DNA from: a virus
Length of the DNA stretch: 21,820 bases
IMG/VR virus record: IMGVR_UViG_3300025930_000040
Span: 1-21,820 of that record
Reading direction: 5' to 3' (one strand)
The notes beneath the pieces were generated by a model. It had not been told where the DNA came from, searched no databases, and saw nothing but the letters and a program-made list of their open reading frames with translations. This document shows positions 1-8,101 of the stretch, piece after piece (within the stretch, counting starts at the first letter, position 1; every line of letters starts with the position of its first letter). The position numbers were made by a program, and so were the translations under genes.

Positions 1-3000
1 CGGTTGCCACCCAGTCATTCGCAGGGTCATTTGCTCTTCATCTTTGAGTGGCCCACCCCCGGTTATCAACCCGTTCAGTGCCATATATCCGACACCGATC
101 CCTACCATATTCCCTACTAACATCCTCGATATCTGTGTATCTCGCGCCGCAGCTCCATTCTTGCCGGTCATATTCTCCCACACCTGTTTCGACAACAGGC
201 CAAGTGGGCCGCGCTCTATAGAGTACTTAAGAAGATTGACTGGTGTGCGGATAAATGGAAGCACGAGGCGCATGAGTGGGTGTGCTCCCGCCAAACCATA
301 AAGCCACTGTGCTCTCCTACCGAGTGCAGTCTGAAATGTTTGGTAACGCTCAAACTTAACCGCTTCAGCAATCATTTCTGGTGTTGGTGTACCACGCAGC
401 TGTTCAATTCTGGAAGCGAGGACATCGCCGCTCAGTCCTTCGCTAAGGGCTATGCGCCGCGCTTGCACATTGATTTCCTGTTGCCACGCTACCGCCTTGA
501 AGAACTTATCCTCCGCAGCCAGGAAGCGCCCTGGCAACCGAATCCCTTGTCCAACTATTCCAGGTATGGTTCGCGTATCATAGTCCAGCGGATTGTAAAT
601 ATCTATCTTGCTCTCGTCACGCAGGATGGCTCCGGCCCCTCGAAGCCCATCCACAAACCCCATAGAGATGCCATGTGCGCGATCAATAATCTCCGCAGCG
701 GTGACACCCTGTTCTCTTCCGAACAGCCGAAATACCCGCCCAACCGCTGCTGCCACTCCCGCCTCAATAGGTGCACCAAGCATCACTCCTGCATTAGTTC
801 CTGTGTTCACTAGATGGGTATGCGGCCCTGACACCAGTGCATTTATCCATGCCTCCGTACCCATCTTGCTCCATTGAATATGGCGCGCCCTTGTCAGAAG
901 CTTATTGATCTGTTCCGGCATGGCCAGCTGCGACAGTTCGCGGGCCTCGTTTCGAAGCTCCGTTAAATCTTTGCTCCCATCTAGCTTAAGAAAACGATTA
1001 AGCTCTGCTAAATCGCCTTCTGCTCTAAGGAACCTGAAGGCTCGCAGAGCCCGTCCTGCCTCAGCAGTGGCCCCAGACACAGCTTCCTGTATCATCATAT
1101 GGGTTTGGCGTGCCTGCACATAGTCAAGCAGGGTGGCTTCGTCGGTTGTGGTTGCGACGCGCAGCGCGAGATCACGGACGTAGGTCGCGGAGTTTCTTAA
1201 TACGGTGCGTGCCCATATAACCTGTTCAGCAGTCCACGCCTGTCCGACTTCCCATTTGTCAATAGTTTTTGGATCAACACCACGTTCTTCAGCTAGTCGA
1301 ATAGTTTCTGCGTCAGTAAGGACGTTGCGGCGGGCCTCCATGAACCCGGTCCGCTCTCCCGAGGCATCAATGATTACCTGTCGTACATCGTCAGCGGTCT
1401 CGATATTCTCGACCCGTATGTTTCCCTGGTAGTCTATGAGGGGACGGTCGGCAGGGCCATATCCATCTCCCGTTTCCGTTGGCGTTTCGCTTTTTCTCGA
1501 AGATACAGTTCTACCTTCGCCGACGTTATCATCTGGTCCAATACCTGCTTCTCTTCGGAAGACAGCTTTTGGGTCTTCGACACCTCCATCAGATACCCTA
1601 GTTCTCTCTGGGCGGCTTCTTGCATCGCGTCTTCCACTGACTATCTCCGCTCTCAGTTGCCCACTTGCGGCTTCGCGCTCCGCAAGCACCTCGTCGGCCT
1701 TCTGCCCCGCAAGGTGAGGTGGCGTGGCCCGCGCCTCAGCAACGGGATCGCGTGGCGGTGGGCGCTCTGGCGCAATGATCGGCTCCCGCTCCGGCACGAG
1801 CATCCGATCGAAGACTTGCCTAATGCGGTCGTTGATCGGCACTCCAGCGGAAATGCCGCCTTGATAGATGCTGGTAAGCCACTCCTTAAACTGCTGGAAC
1901 ACCCGCGCCAGCCCCTTCGACGGTGCAGTTCCCTCCAGCAAGTAGCGCTCAAAGGCAGTCGCAAACTGTTCGTGGGCGCGTGTCCAGTCCTCTGGGGAGA
2001 GCTTTTCGCCCTCTCGCATCCCAATCCATTCGCGAACCGCAGCTACGTCGTCGATGAGCTGTTGCGGTGCCTTGCTGTGGGTAGCATCACGGAGAAGGCG
2101 CTCGAGCCAGTCGTGCGCCGTCTCGTGCATAAAGGTCGAGGCATCGGCGTTCTTGAAGAACGTAATTAGGGATCGAGCAGCGCGCGGGTCGGATGGATCA
2201 GCGAGACTTATCTTGCCGCGCGCGGGTTGTTCGAGAGTAATCCCCTCTGTAACTACTCTACCACGTTGTCCTGGTCCCCGGACATTCGGACCCTCTCGCT
2301 GATAGATGTCCCATGCACTTCCCAGCTCTCCTTTGAATCGGGCCGCATGTGCCTCATACATCGACTGCAAGATGCGGGCAGCAGCCTTCGCTTCGGCCTC
2401 GGGGCGTCCCGCCAGCACCAGCTTCCGGGCCATGTCGGTCGAGATGGTGCCGTTACGCTGATAGAGAGTCCGCAGTTTATCGGCGTTCTTCGCGATCATC
2501 CGATCTCGGATGCGATTAGCCTCCGTAAAACCTACCACGAAATCGCGCTGGATGTCACTCGTCGACAGGATGCCTACAGAGACCAGTTCCCTCTCGAGGC
2601 GAGCCGCCGCCGCCGCGATGCCCGGTTTCGCCTCCAGGCGCAACGGCAACGCTTCGGCGCGGAGCCGTTCTACCCCTCGCCGCAGCATTGTCTGTACATC
2701 AGCATCGTACCGCGCTACATCCTCAGCCCTGACGGAGGCATTCCGTCGCTGTTCAGCGTTGCGCAGTATTGACCGTTCTTCTCCCGTAAGATTGAGGCGA
2801 ACACGCTCGCCATCCATAATTACCGAAACATTGCCAGCATTATTAACCCGATATGGTAACGGCTTACCTGCCTCTGCATCTGTCTTCGCCGACAGTATTG
2901 CTTGGCGCTGCGCATACGCAGCCTTGAGTCGGGCCTCTTGGGCTACAGCTGCTTCCGGTGTGACCGCAGCCAGCCTCCCTACGCCTTCCGGCGTATCAAC

Positions 3001-4584
3001 AACGACCTCGAACCCACCTCCAGGTAACCGATTGATAGTAGTCTGGATGCCACGCGGCGCAACCACCGTCGGTTCCGGCCCATGAGCTGCCTCTGTGGCG
3101 TCATGAATAGCCGATCTTACCTGCGGTCCCAACGTCCGCAGCCCCTCGTCGGCCTCCTGCATACGTTGTCGCAGGAACGCCATCGCAGGCGTATCCTCAT
3201 GCAGATAACTATACAAGACATCTCGCGTCTCGGCAACCCTCTGTCGTTGGGCATTGGTCAGACGCGACTCAACCCCACCCACTTTCGCCAGCGTCTGGTC
3301 GATGTACTGTTGAGCCGCGACCGCTGTTGGATGGGACCGGCGCGCTTCCGCCTCCTCTTCGATCAGCCGCAGCTGTTCCACCTTCATGGCGGCGAAGTTG
3401 TCGTATGCCTCGAAGAGTGGTGGATCGAGAGCAGCGGCTACCTCGCGGGGCGTCCCACTTACGCGAGGTGTTACCGGTTTGAGTTGTCGCGCCAAATCGT
3501 TTGGAAGGTCGAAGGCAGCATACGGAGCGCGTTGACTTGTACCAGTGTCGTCGAATGTCTTAGTTGCACCAAGCTCAGCCAGACGAGTTTCAGGCACATC
3601 TACATAAAATACGTCACCGTTAACATTCCTGGCCCAGCCTTCTGCGTAGGCACGATCCTCTTGTACCCACCGAGTACCACCTGTTTCGCCAGGATGACTC
3701 CCACCATGGTAGAACCGTACATTTCCTGGCGCTACAGGTGGATCTCCAGCGACCGCAGCAGGTTCATTGGGACGCGGGAACGCTCCCGGCGCCTCGCCTT
3801 GAACCGCAACCGGCTCTCCGACTATCGGTGCCTCCGAGGTCCGCCCTTGCACTGTAAGCGACACGTCAGCGTTAGGCGCGAACCGTTCCGACGCGGTAAG
3901 GTCAGACGACCTTCGTCCGAACACCCCGAGGTCAGCCGCCACATCAAGATCGAGTGGCGCTCCGCGCGGCAACAGCCGTCCCATCGCTGGCGACGGAGCA
4001 CCGAGCGGCGCTCCCGCTACTCGCGGTAGGCCGGTCATACGCCCTGCGGGGAACACCTCGAGGGCCGCTCCCACCACTTCGCGTGGCACTCCCACCTCTG
4101 CCGCCAGCCCAGCCGCACCCATGATCGTGGCTTGCGAGGCCATGAGGGCTTGATACATCATCTCGTTGAATTGCTGGGTGATGGTACGCATCCGAGCGTC
4201 CGCTGGGGCGAACACCCCTGCATCTTGCAATGCCTTCCGAGTCGGATCAGGTTGGCCGGGGATGGCGGTAGTGCTCATCGCGTGATCCCAAACCCGACTG
4301 TACTCCGCAGCGAAGTGGCTCAGGGCCGGTGACTTACTGTACCACGGCTTCGGTAGGGCGAACACCTCATCGACATCCGGCAGCGTCCCAAACACATCAT
4401 CAACATCAGATAATGGTGCCTTGAATGCGCTTGGGGCGTTGGGTAGCAGTGGTAGAGAAGGAGTTATCTCTGTGACAAATGCACCCACCCCCTGAGCAAG
4501 TGTGGTCGCGCCTTGAGCAACATTCCTGGCACTACGAGCCAAGAAGCCAGCTGGTTGTTCTTCGGGCGGCGGTACGTCACTCAT
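1..4584 (-). CDS. Giant polyvalent internal virion protein (C-terminus missing)
   Basis: ATG at 4584 (ATGA overlap) opens a frame of 1528 codons without stop to the left edge. Domains seen: residues 1-285, low-complexity Ala/Pro segments; about 289-345, an ADP-ribosyltransferase-like unit (VRFYHGGSHPGETGGTRWVQ, AYAEGWA, GDVFYVDVP); about 390-760, long helical stretches; about 790-925, a zincin-like unit with HETAH at 820-824 and the FATAFERYLLEGTAPSKGLA / FKEWLTSIYQ helices that often follow it; about 930-1045, a disordered Arg/Pro/Gly linker; 1049 onward, a conserved helical half with GTEAWINALVSGPHTHLVNT at about 1224-1243 and a hydrophobic helix at 1489-1508, then GGGPLKDEEQM. It is probably ejected into the host. 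Substrates are unknown. The linker DNA also holds another ORF (1434-1637). Confidence 0.8.
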   Translation of the reverse strand, partial: MSDVPPPEEQPAGFLARSARNVAQGATTLAQGVGAFVTEITPSLPLLPNAPSAFKAPLSDVDDVFGTLPDVDEVFALPKPWYSKSPALSHFAAEYSRVWDHAMSTTAIPGQPDPTRKALQDAGVFAPADARMRTITQQFNEMMYQALMASQATIMGAAGLAAEVGVPREVVGAALEVFPAGRMTGLPRVAGAPLGAPSPAMGRLLPRGAPLDLDVAADLGVFGRRSSDLTASERFAPNADVSLTVQGRTSEAPIVGEPVAVQGEAPGAFPRPNEPAAVAGDPPVAPGNVRFYHGGSHPGETGGTRWVQEDRAYAEGWARNVNGDVFYVDVPETRLAELGATKTFDDTGTSQRAPYAAFDLPNDLARQLKPVTPRVSGTPREVAAALDPPLFEAYDNFAAMKVEQLRLIEEEAEARRSHPTAVAAQQYIDQTLAKVGGVESRLTNAQRQRVAETRDVLYSYLHEDTPAMAFLRQRMQEADEGLRTLGPQVRSAIHDATEAAHGPEPTVVAPRGIQTTINRLPGGGFEVVVDTPEGVGRLAAVTPEAAVAQEARLKAAYAQRQAILSAKTDAEAGKPLPYRVNNAGNVSVIMDGERVRLNLTGEERSILRNAEQRRNASVRAEDVARYDADVQTMLRRGVERLRAEALPLRLEAKPGIAAAAARLERELVSVGILSTSDIQRDFVVGFTEANRIRDRMIAKNADKLRTLYQRNGTISTDMARKLVLAGRPEAEAKAAARILQSMYEAHAARFKGELGSAWDIYQREGPNVRGPGQRGRVVTEGITLEQPARGKISLADPSDPRAARSLITFFKNADASTFMHETAHDWLERLLRDATHSKAPQQLIDDVAAVREWIGMREGEKLSPEDWTRAHEQFATAFERYLLEGTAPSKGLARVFQQFKEWLTSIYQGGISAGVPINDRIRQVFDRMLVPEREPIIAPERPPPRDPVAEARATPPHLAGQKADEVLAEREAASGQLRAEIVSGRRDARSRPERTRVSDGGVEDPKAVFRREAGIGPDDNVGEGRTVSSRKSETPTETGDGYGPADRPLIDYQGNIRVENIETADDVRQVIIDASGERTGFMEARRNVLTDAETIRLAEERGVDPKTIDKWEVGQAWTAEQVIWARTVLRNSATYVRDLALRVATTTDEATLLDYVQARQTHMMIQEAVSGATAEAGRALRAFRFLRAEGDLAELNRFLKLDGSKDLTELRNEARELSQLAMPEQINKLLTRARHIQWSKMGTEAWINALVSGPHTHLVNTGTNAGVMLGAPIEAGVAAAVGRVFRLFGREQGVTAAEIIDRAHGISMGFVDGLRGAGAILRDESKIDIYNPLDYDTRTIPGIVGQGIRLPGRFLAAEDKFFKAVAWQQEINVQARRIALSEGLSGDVLASRIEQLRGTPTPEMIAEAVKFERYQTFQTALGRRAQWLYGLAGAHPLMRLVLPFIRTPVNLLKYSIERGPLGLLSKQVWENMTGKNGAAARDTQISRMLVGNMVGIGVGYMALNGLITGGGPLKDEEQMTLRMTGWQP
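1434..1637 (-). CDS. Candidate overlapping gene (67 aa) nested in the giant gene, +1 frame
   Basis: GTG at 1637 is preceded by GGAG with a spacing of seven bases and ends at TAG 1436-1434, wholly inside the giant gene. The product is a charged helix (EAAQRELGYLMEVSKTQKLS, SEEKQVLDQMITSAKVELYL, then a Lys/Arg-rich stretch). By my count about 63% of its codons end in G or C against about 40% for the giant frame in the same place, and the host frame here is an AGA-rich disordered linker. This is what one expects of a coding overlap, or of a segment displaced by an old or sequencing frameshift; stops at 1653 and 1641 in this frame block a simple read-in from upstream. Real translation is unproven. 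Confidence 0.35.
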   Translation of the reverse strand: MEDAMQEAAQRELGYLMEVSKTQKLSSEEKQVLDQMITSAKVELYLREKAKRQRKREMDMALPTVPS

Positions 4585-7085
4585 CGCATCGGCACCCCGG
4601 TTTCCGGCACAGCCTGTCTACGCATTCCCAGCCCCGCTCTTATCGAGTACTGCTTGGCCGCCTCAATGGCCTCTGCGGTCCCAAACGTACCAAATCTCCC
4701 CTCCTTATACGCCTTCATTATCGAGGGATTGTCCTTAAGCTCGCCTTCAGCCGGGAATACGGTGTTTGCCTGTCCTCTTCCGAATTGTTTCGCCCCCTTT
4801 CCAAACTCATCCAGGATAGCGCGGCTCCCGAGGTACTCAGGATTGGGCTTATCCGGCGACCCAGGATCGAACAGCTTCCGTACATCCTTCCCTTGCGTAA
4901 TATAATCCTGTACACTGTTCTCTACAAACAGTTGGTAGCGACGCTCGCGCGTCGGAGCATCCGGGTCCATACGCAACCCCACTCCACCTGTCATATGCTT
5001 TAGCGGGAACAGTACCCGTTCTGCATCCGTAAGGAGTTGGGTGATATGAGGCTGGACGTATTGGCGCTTTGCGTTGTTCTGAAGTTTAAGTATTTCATCG
5101 AGAGATTGAAACTGGTTCCAGGTAATACGCTGATTTGGGTCGGGATGAGACATAAGCGCAGCTATCTCTGATGTTGTCTTGAGCTGTGGTTTGCCATTTA
5201 CTTCTCCACCCAGCCGTTGGTATGCTTCGACCCGATTAGCCTCGGATACAGCGGGACTTGGCTGTGGATGATTGGGCGCGTTCAATGCCCCGATCAGATT
5301 CTCTCGCATCTTTAAGCTGAGCCGCTTGTCGGTCCTTATCTCTGCGTCGGAGGGCCGATTGGTGCCGTCAGGAACCATCCTCTCGTAATACTGACTTCCT
5401 ATTTCTTCGTCCGCTTTCTGTTGAGCCAGCGCCCGCGATCGTTCTGCGTGCATCTGTTGGTTGTACAGCGTGTTAGCGTCCTGCCGCACCGAGCGCACAT
5501 AGGCGTTCCATACCTCCGGCTTTGCGCCGGGCGGTAAGAGCTTTGCGCCCTGCTTGAGCTTATCCAGCAGGCCGGGCACTTCTCCGTCGGGAAACTCGCC
5601 TGGCTCGTTGGGAGGAAGGGTGGGCATTGCCGGAGCGGTAGATGTAGATGTTCCGGAGGTAGGTGCAGTGGGAGCTTCCCCTCTTAATATTTGCTGCGCG
5701 CGTGCCGTATCGCCACTCCTAACAGCAGCATTGTAGCGCGCCTGTACATCCATCGGGCCTGATGGCCCAGCTATAGCGCCGGATGGCTGGTCGCCACCGG
5801 CGCTAGGCGTTGGTTGCGCCGGGGCAGTCGATGATCCACTAATAGGCCCAGATACAGGCAACCCCACACTCAGTGCTGATGCACGCAAACGTGCGTTGTA
5901 ATCAGTCCAGTGTTGGACACCGCTCGTCATGACGATATGGCGTGCTACCTGTCGCTGTACCTCAGGTGGGGCAGACATTGCTGTTGAATATTTGGCGAGG
6001 TCCACACCAGCCCCTGGCGCAAAGCTATTCCAAGTTGTATTGGTTATCTGGTAGTAGCCCTGAGCTGTCGAAGGCCCAGTTACGGTTCCGGTCGATGGGT
6101 TGTATCCACCTTGCGGCCCAATGAGTCCCTGAGGAATGTTACGCCAACCGCTCTCGTGCTGTGCAGTTAAATCGAGGAACTTGTCGACTGAATCACCTAC
6201 CGCCCCACCCCTCACCAAGTTGGGCTGCGTCGTAACGGGCGGCAGTCCATTCTTCATTCGCTCCACATCGTACTGCACACTGGCTGCGTTGGCCTTGTGC
6301 AGCAATTCGTCGTACTTATCCCCCAGCTCATCCTTGTGATCCAGCACAAACTGTTTGCCTTCCGGCGCGTTGCGCTCGATGGCATTCACAGCCCAGGTAG
6401 CAGTGAATGCCTCGACAGTCTTGGCCCTAGTAAGTTTGATCGTGGCCTCGTCCGCCCCGCGCAGACGCTGCGCTTGTTCGGCCGCTACCAGGGCCGACTC
6501 AAGCGAGGCCCTGAGCCGAGGGAAGTCATTGTTATTCGCGGAAACCGCCCCCTCCTGCAACTTCAGCTTGAAGGTGCTGTCCGCTGTCTCGGCTGCGTGC
6601 TTGTTGTACTGCTCATCGTAGTGCCGTCCCACTTGGTTCAGGGTTGCATTCCGATACCGGGAGGCGTCCTGGTTGAACAGTCGAAGCTGGTTGGCGTTCT
6701 TCAGGGTTGAGCGGTGCTCTACGAGCAGCGCGTCGATGTCCTTGCGAACACCTTCCCGCGCTTCTAGAGCATTCTTGCCCTGCAACCCCATATACCCGAC
6801 ATCCCCCGGCACCGAGGGATCACCGTACATCCTGTTATTGACCTTGTTCTCGTAAGCGTTCTTCTGCTCGTCTACGACTACCTGATCGTAGAACGACTGG
6901 ATGTTCTCAAGGTGCCCTGCGGCTTCACCGAGCGATTTGCCGAAGCCGCTTAGAGCTTGGGCGGTTACACCTCCGAACGCCTCCACAGGCGCACGAATGT
7001 CCTGGTAAGGCGTCAACGGAACCGGAGACGGCTCCACCGTCGGCGCCGCAGGTGTCAAATAGCCACTGGCAGGCAGAAGAGGCAT
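4581..7085 (-). CDS. Internal virion protein with lysozyme/transglycosylase-like domain
   Basis: This 834-aa protein starts with ATG at 7085. Residues 1-290 are Ala/Glu-rich helices, as in ejected core proteins. Residues about 298-402 contain FLDLTAQHESGWRNIPQG, GPSTAQGYYQITNTTWNSF and a helix ending TDYNARLR, a layout of the lysozyme-like/lytic transglycosylase fold. Glu311 in HESGW is the expected catalytic acid. A Pro/Ser/Thr-rich linker follows (about 405-500), then more helices to the C-terminus. It probably opens a small hole in peptidoglycan for genome passage, the task done by the T7 gp16 N-terminal domain. The stop overlaps the next start as ATGA. Confidence 0.85.
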   Translation of the reverse strand: MPLLPASGYLTPAAPTVEPSPVPLTPYQDIRAPVEAFGGVTAQALSGFGKSLGEAAGHLENIQSFYDQVVVDEQKNAYENKVNNRMYGDPSVPGDVGYMGLQGKNALEAREGVRKDIDALLVEHRSTLKNANQLRLFNQDASRYRNATLNQVGRHYDEQYNKHAAETADSTFKLKLQEGAVSANNNDFPRLRASLESALVAAEQAQRLRGADEATIKLTRAKTVEAFTATWAVNAIERNAPEGKQFVLDHKDELGDKYDELLHKANAASVQYDVERMKNGLPPVTTQPNLVRGGAVGDSVDKFLDLTAQHESGWRNIPQGLIGPQGGYNPSTGTVTGPSTAQGYYQITNTTWNSFAPGAGVDLAKYSTAMSAPPEVQRQVARHIVMTSGVQHWTDYNARLRASALSVGLPVSGPISGSSTAPAQPTPSAGGDQPSGAIAGPSGPMDVQARYNAAVRSGDTARAQQILRGEAPTAPTSGTSTSTAPAMPTLPPNEPGEFPDGEVPGLLDKLKQGAKLLPPGAKPEVWNAYVRSVRQDANTLYNQQMHAERSRALAQQKADEEIGSQYYERMVPDGTNRPSDAEIRTDKRLSLKMRENLIGALNAPNHPQPSPAVSEANRVEAYQRLGGEVNGKPQLKTTSEIAALMSHPDPNQRITWNQFQSLDEILKLQNNAKRQYVQPHITQLLTDAERVLFPLKHMTGGVGLRMDPDAPTRERRYQLFVENSVQDYITQGKDVRKLFDPGSPDKPNPEYLGSRAILDEFGKGAKQFGRGQANTVFPAEGELKDNPSIMKAYKEGRFGTFGTAEAIEAAKQYSIRAGLGMRRQAVPETGVPMR

Positions 7086-7597
7086 TACAACGTCCTATAT
7101 CGGGTCCACTTGTCTGCGAAACTCGCAGCCCCACTTAACAACGAACCAGCCGCCGTCAGTGCGCCGGCGCTCTGCGCCCCACTGGCCTTCTTGTCTTGGA
7201 GATCAGCCTCAGACAGATACTCTGTCCCTTGCGCCTCGTAAGCGCGTGCCCGCAGAGCTGCATTCTGAACGATGTTCGCCGTGTCGAGCCGATATACCTG
7301 CGCTGATCCCTCGTAGATGTCTTGTAGTGAGGGGCTATCTATGGATATCCCACTTGCGCTCTGCGCCGCCCGGATTGAGCCTAGTGCTGAGCGTGCCTTG
7401 AGGTCTTGCGCCTGTGCCGCGGTTTCCCCTGCTTGCGAGACATACTCGGCGTTCTGCTGCGCTATCTGCGCGTTGTTGCGTGCCACCTGCGCTTGATACC
7501 TAGCCGCACTTGACGCAGCTTGTCCCTGCTTAATCCCTCCAATAGCACTTACCAGTGTGCTACCAGCAGTTGCAGCAAGCATTACCTCAGGACCCAT
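7085..7597 (-). CDS. Internal virion protein, T7 gp14-like
   Basis: This 170-aa protein (start at 7597, or at the TAATG-coupled ATG at 7582 giving five residues less) has a hydrophobic Gly/Ala N-terminus (LAATAGSTLVSAIGGI) and a long Ala/Gln-rich helix (AARYQAQVARNNAQIAQQNA) with the SGISIDSPSLQDIYEGSAQV region in the middle. This pattern is typical of gp14-type core proteins, ejected first and thought to form an outer-membrane pore. It ends with TAATG onto the lysozyme-like gene. Assignment is good by pattern and position. Confidence 0.75.
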   Translation of the reverse strand: MGPEVMLAATAGSTLVSAIGGIKQGQAASSAARYQAQVARNNAQIAQQNAEYVSQAGETAAQAQDLKARSALGSIRAAQSASGISIDSPSLQDIYEGSAQVYRLDTANIVQNAALRARAYEAQGTEYLSEADLQDKKASGAQSAGALTAAGSLLSGAASFADKWTRYRTL

Positions 7598-7674
7598 ACC
7601 ACCATCCCCACCAAAACTGCAACCAGCACTACCACCACCGCAAGCGTGAGGGCATTAAGCCGCTTATCCGTCAT
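7582..7674 (-). CDS. Tiny single-pass membrane protein (30 aa)
   Basis: This ORF of 30 codons overlaps both neighbours: its ATG at 7674 lies in the last 11 bases of the gp13-like gene, and its TAA at 7584-7582 overlaps an in-frame ATG of the gp14-like gene as TAATG. The product is MTDKR followed by about 22 strongly hydrophobic residues (LTLAVVVVLVAVLVGMVV) and a C-terminal WVLR, a classic one-helix membrane peptide. No strong Shine-Dalgarno is seen, so translation would depend on coupling. It could be a small holin-like or envelope-interaction peptide; membrane insertion is a firm prediction, function is not. Confidence 0.55.
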   Translation of the reverse strand: MTDKRLNALTLAVVVVLVAVLVGMVVWVLR

Positions 7675-8101
7675 TGCGTAGCACAAACATCAAGTGGCGC
7701 TCGTGAGGAGTTATCTCCGCTCCGCACCATCGCAGCCATCGTTGCGATGCCTTATAGTCCACCTCGATCTCCCCATACAGCACTCGATAGCGTTGGCGCA
7801 TCAGCTTGAGCGCGGCCCGCGAGTACCGCAGGAAGTGGATCGGATAATCGTCGATGATAGAGGTGCCAAGCATCCACACATACGCACTGTTATCGAGAAG
7901 CTGGGCCGCACGCAGCCCCCATATAACCGCAGGAACCCCCGCAGCCAGCCCCACATAATTAGAGATGCTCGCTGACATTGCTTCGTTAATTATCTCGACC
8001 GGATTGCCCTGTCGTACCAAATTGAGGCGATCCCGCTCCCGGAGGAATGGCACAATCGTGAGGGCATCTTGGCGCTCCGCGTCTCGAAAAGTGATGTTCA
8101 C
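7664..8101 (-). CDS. T7 gp13-like (DUF2833) protein with acetyltransferase-like fold
   Basis: This 145-aa protein starts with GTG at 8101 in a four-base overlap. The pattern ITFRDAERQDALTIVPFLRE, then AAQLLDNSAYVWMLGTSIID and HFLRYSRAALKLM, fits the DUF2833/T7 gp13 family. These have a GNAT-like outline but are treated as internal virion or assembly factors rather than enzymes. I see no clean acetyl-CoA binding Q/R-x-x-G-x-G/A signature. Position before the gp14-like gene agrees with the T7 gp13-gp14 order. Confidence 0.75.
   Translation of the reverse strand: MNITFRDAERQDALTIVPFLRERDRLNLVRQGNPVEIINEAMSASISNYVGLAAGVPAVIWGLRAAQLLDNSAYVWMLGTSIIDDYPIHFLRYSRAALKLMRQRYRVLYGEIEVDYKASQRWLRWCGAEITPHERHLMFVLRNDG

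Noticed and set aside
1653-2024. Minus-strand frame of 123 codons
   Set aside because: The same DNA encodes the conserved zincin-adjacent part of the giant protein in another frame; this product is Arg/Ser-rich and not protein-like.
3082-4029. Plus-strand open frame of 315 codons
   Set aside because: It is opposite the continuous giant gene, has Arg/Cys/Trp-rich random composition and lacks a credible ribosome site or neighbours.
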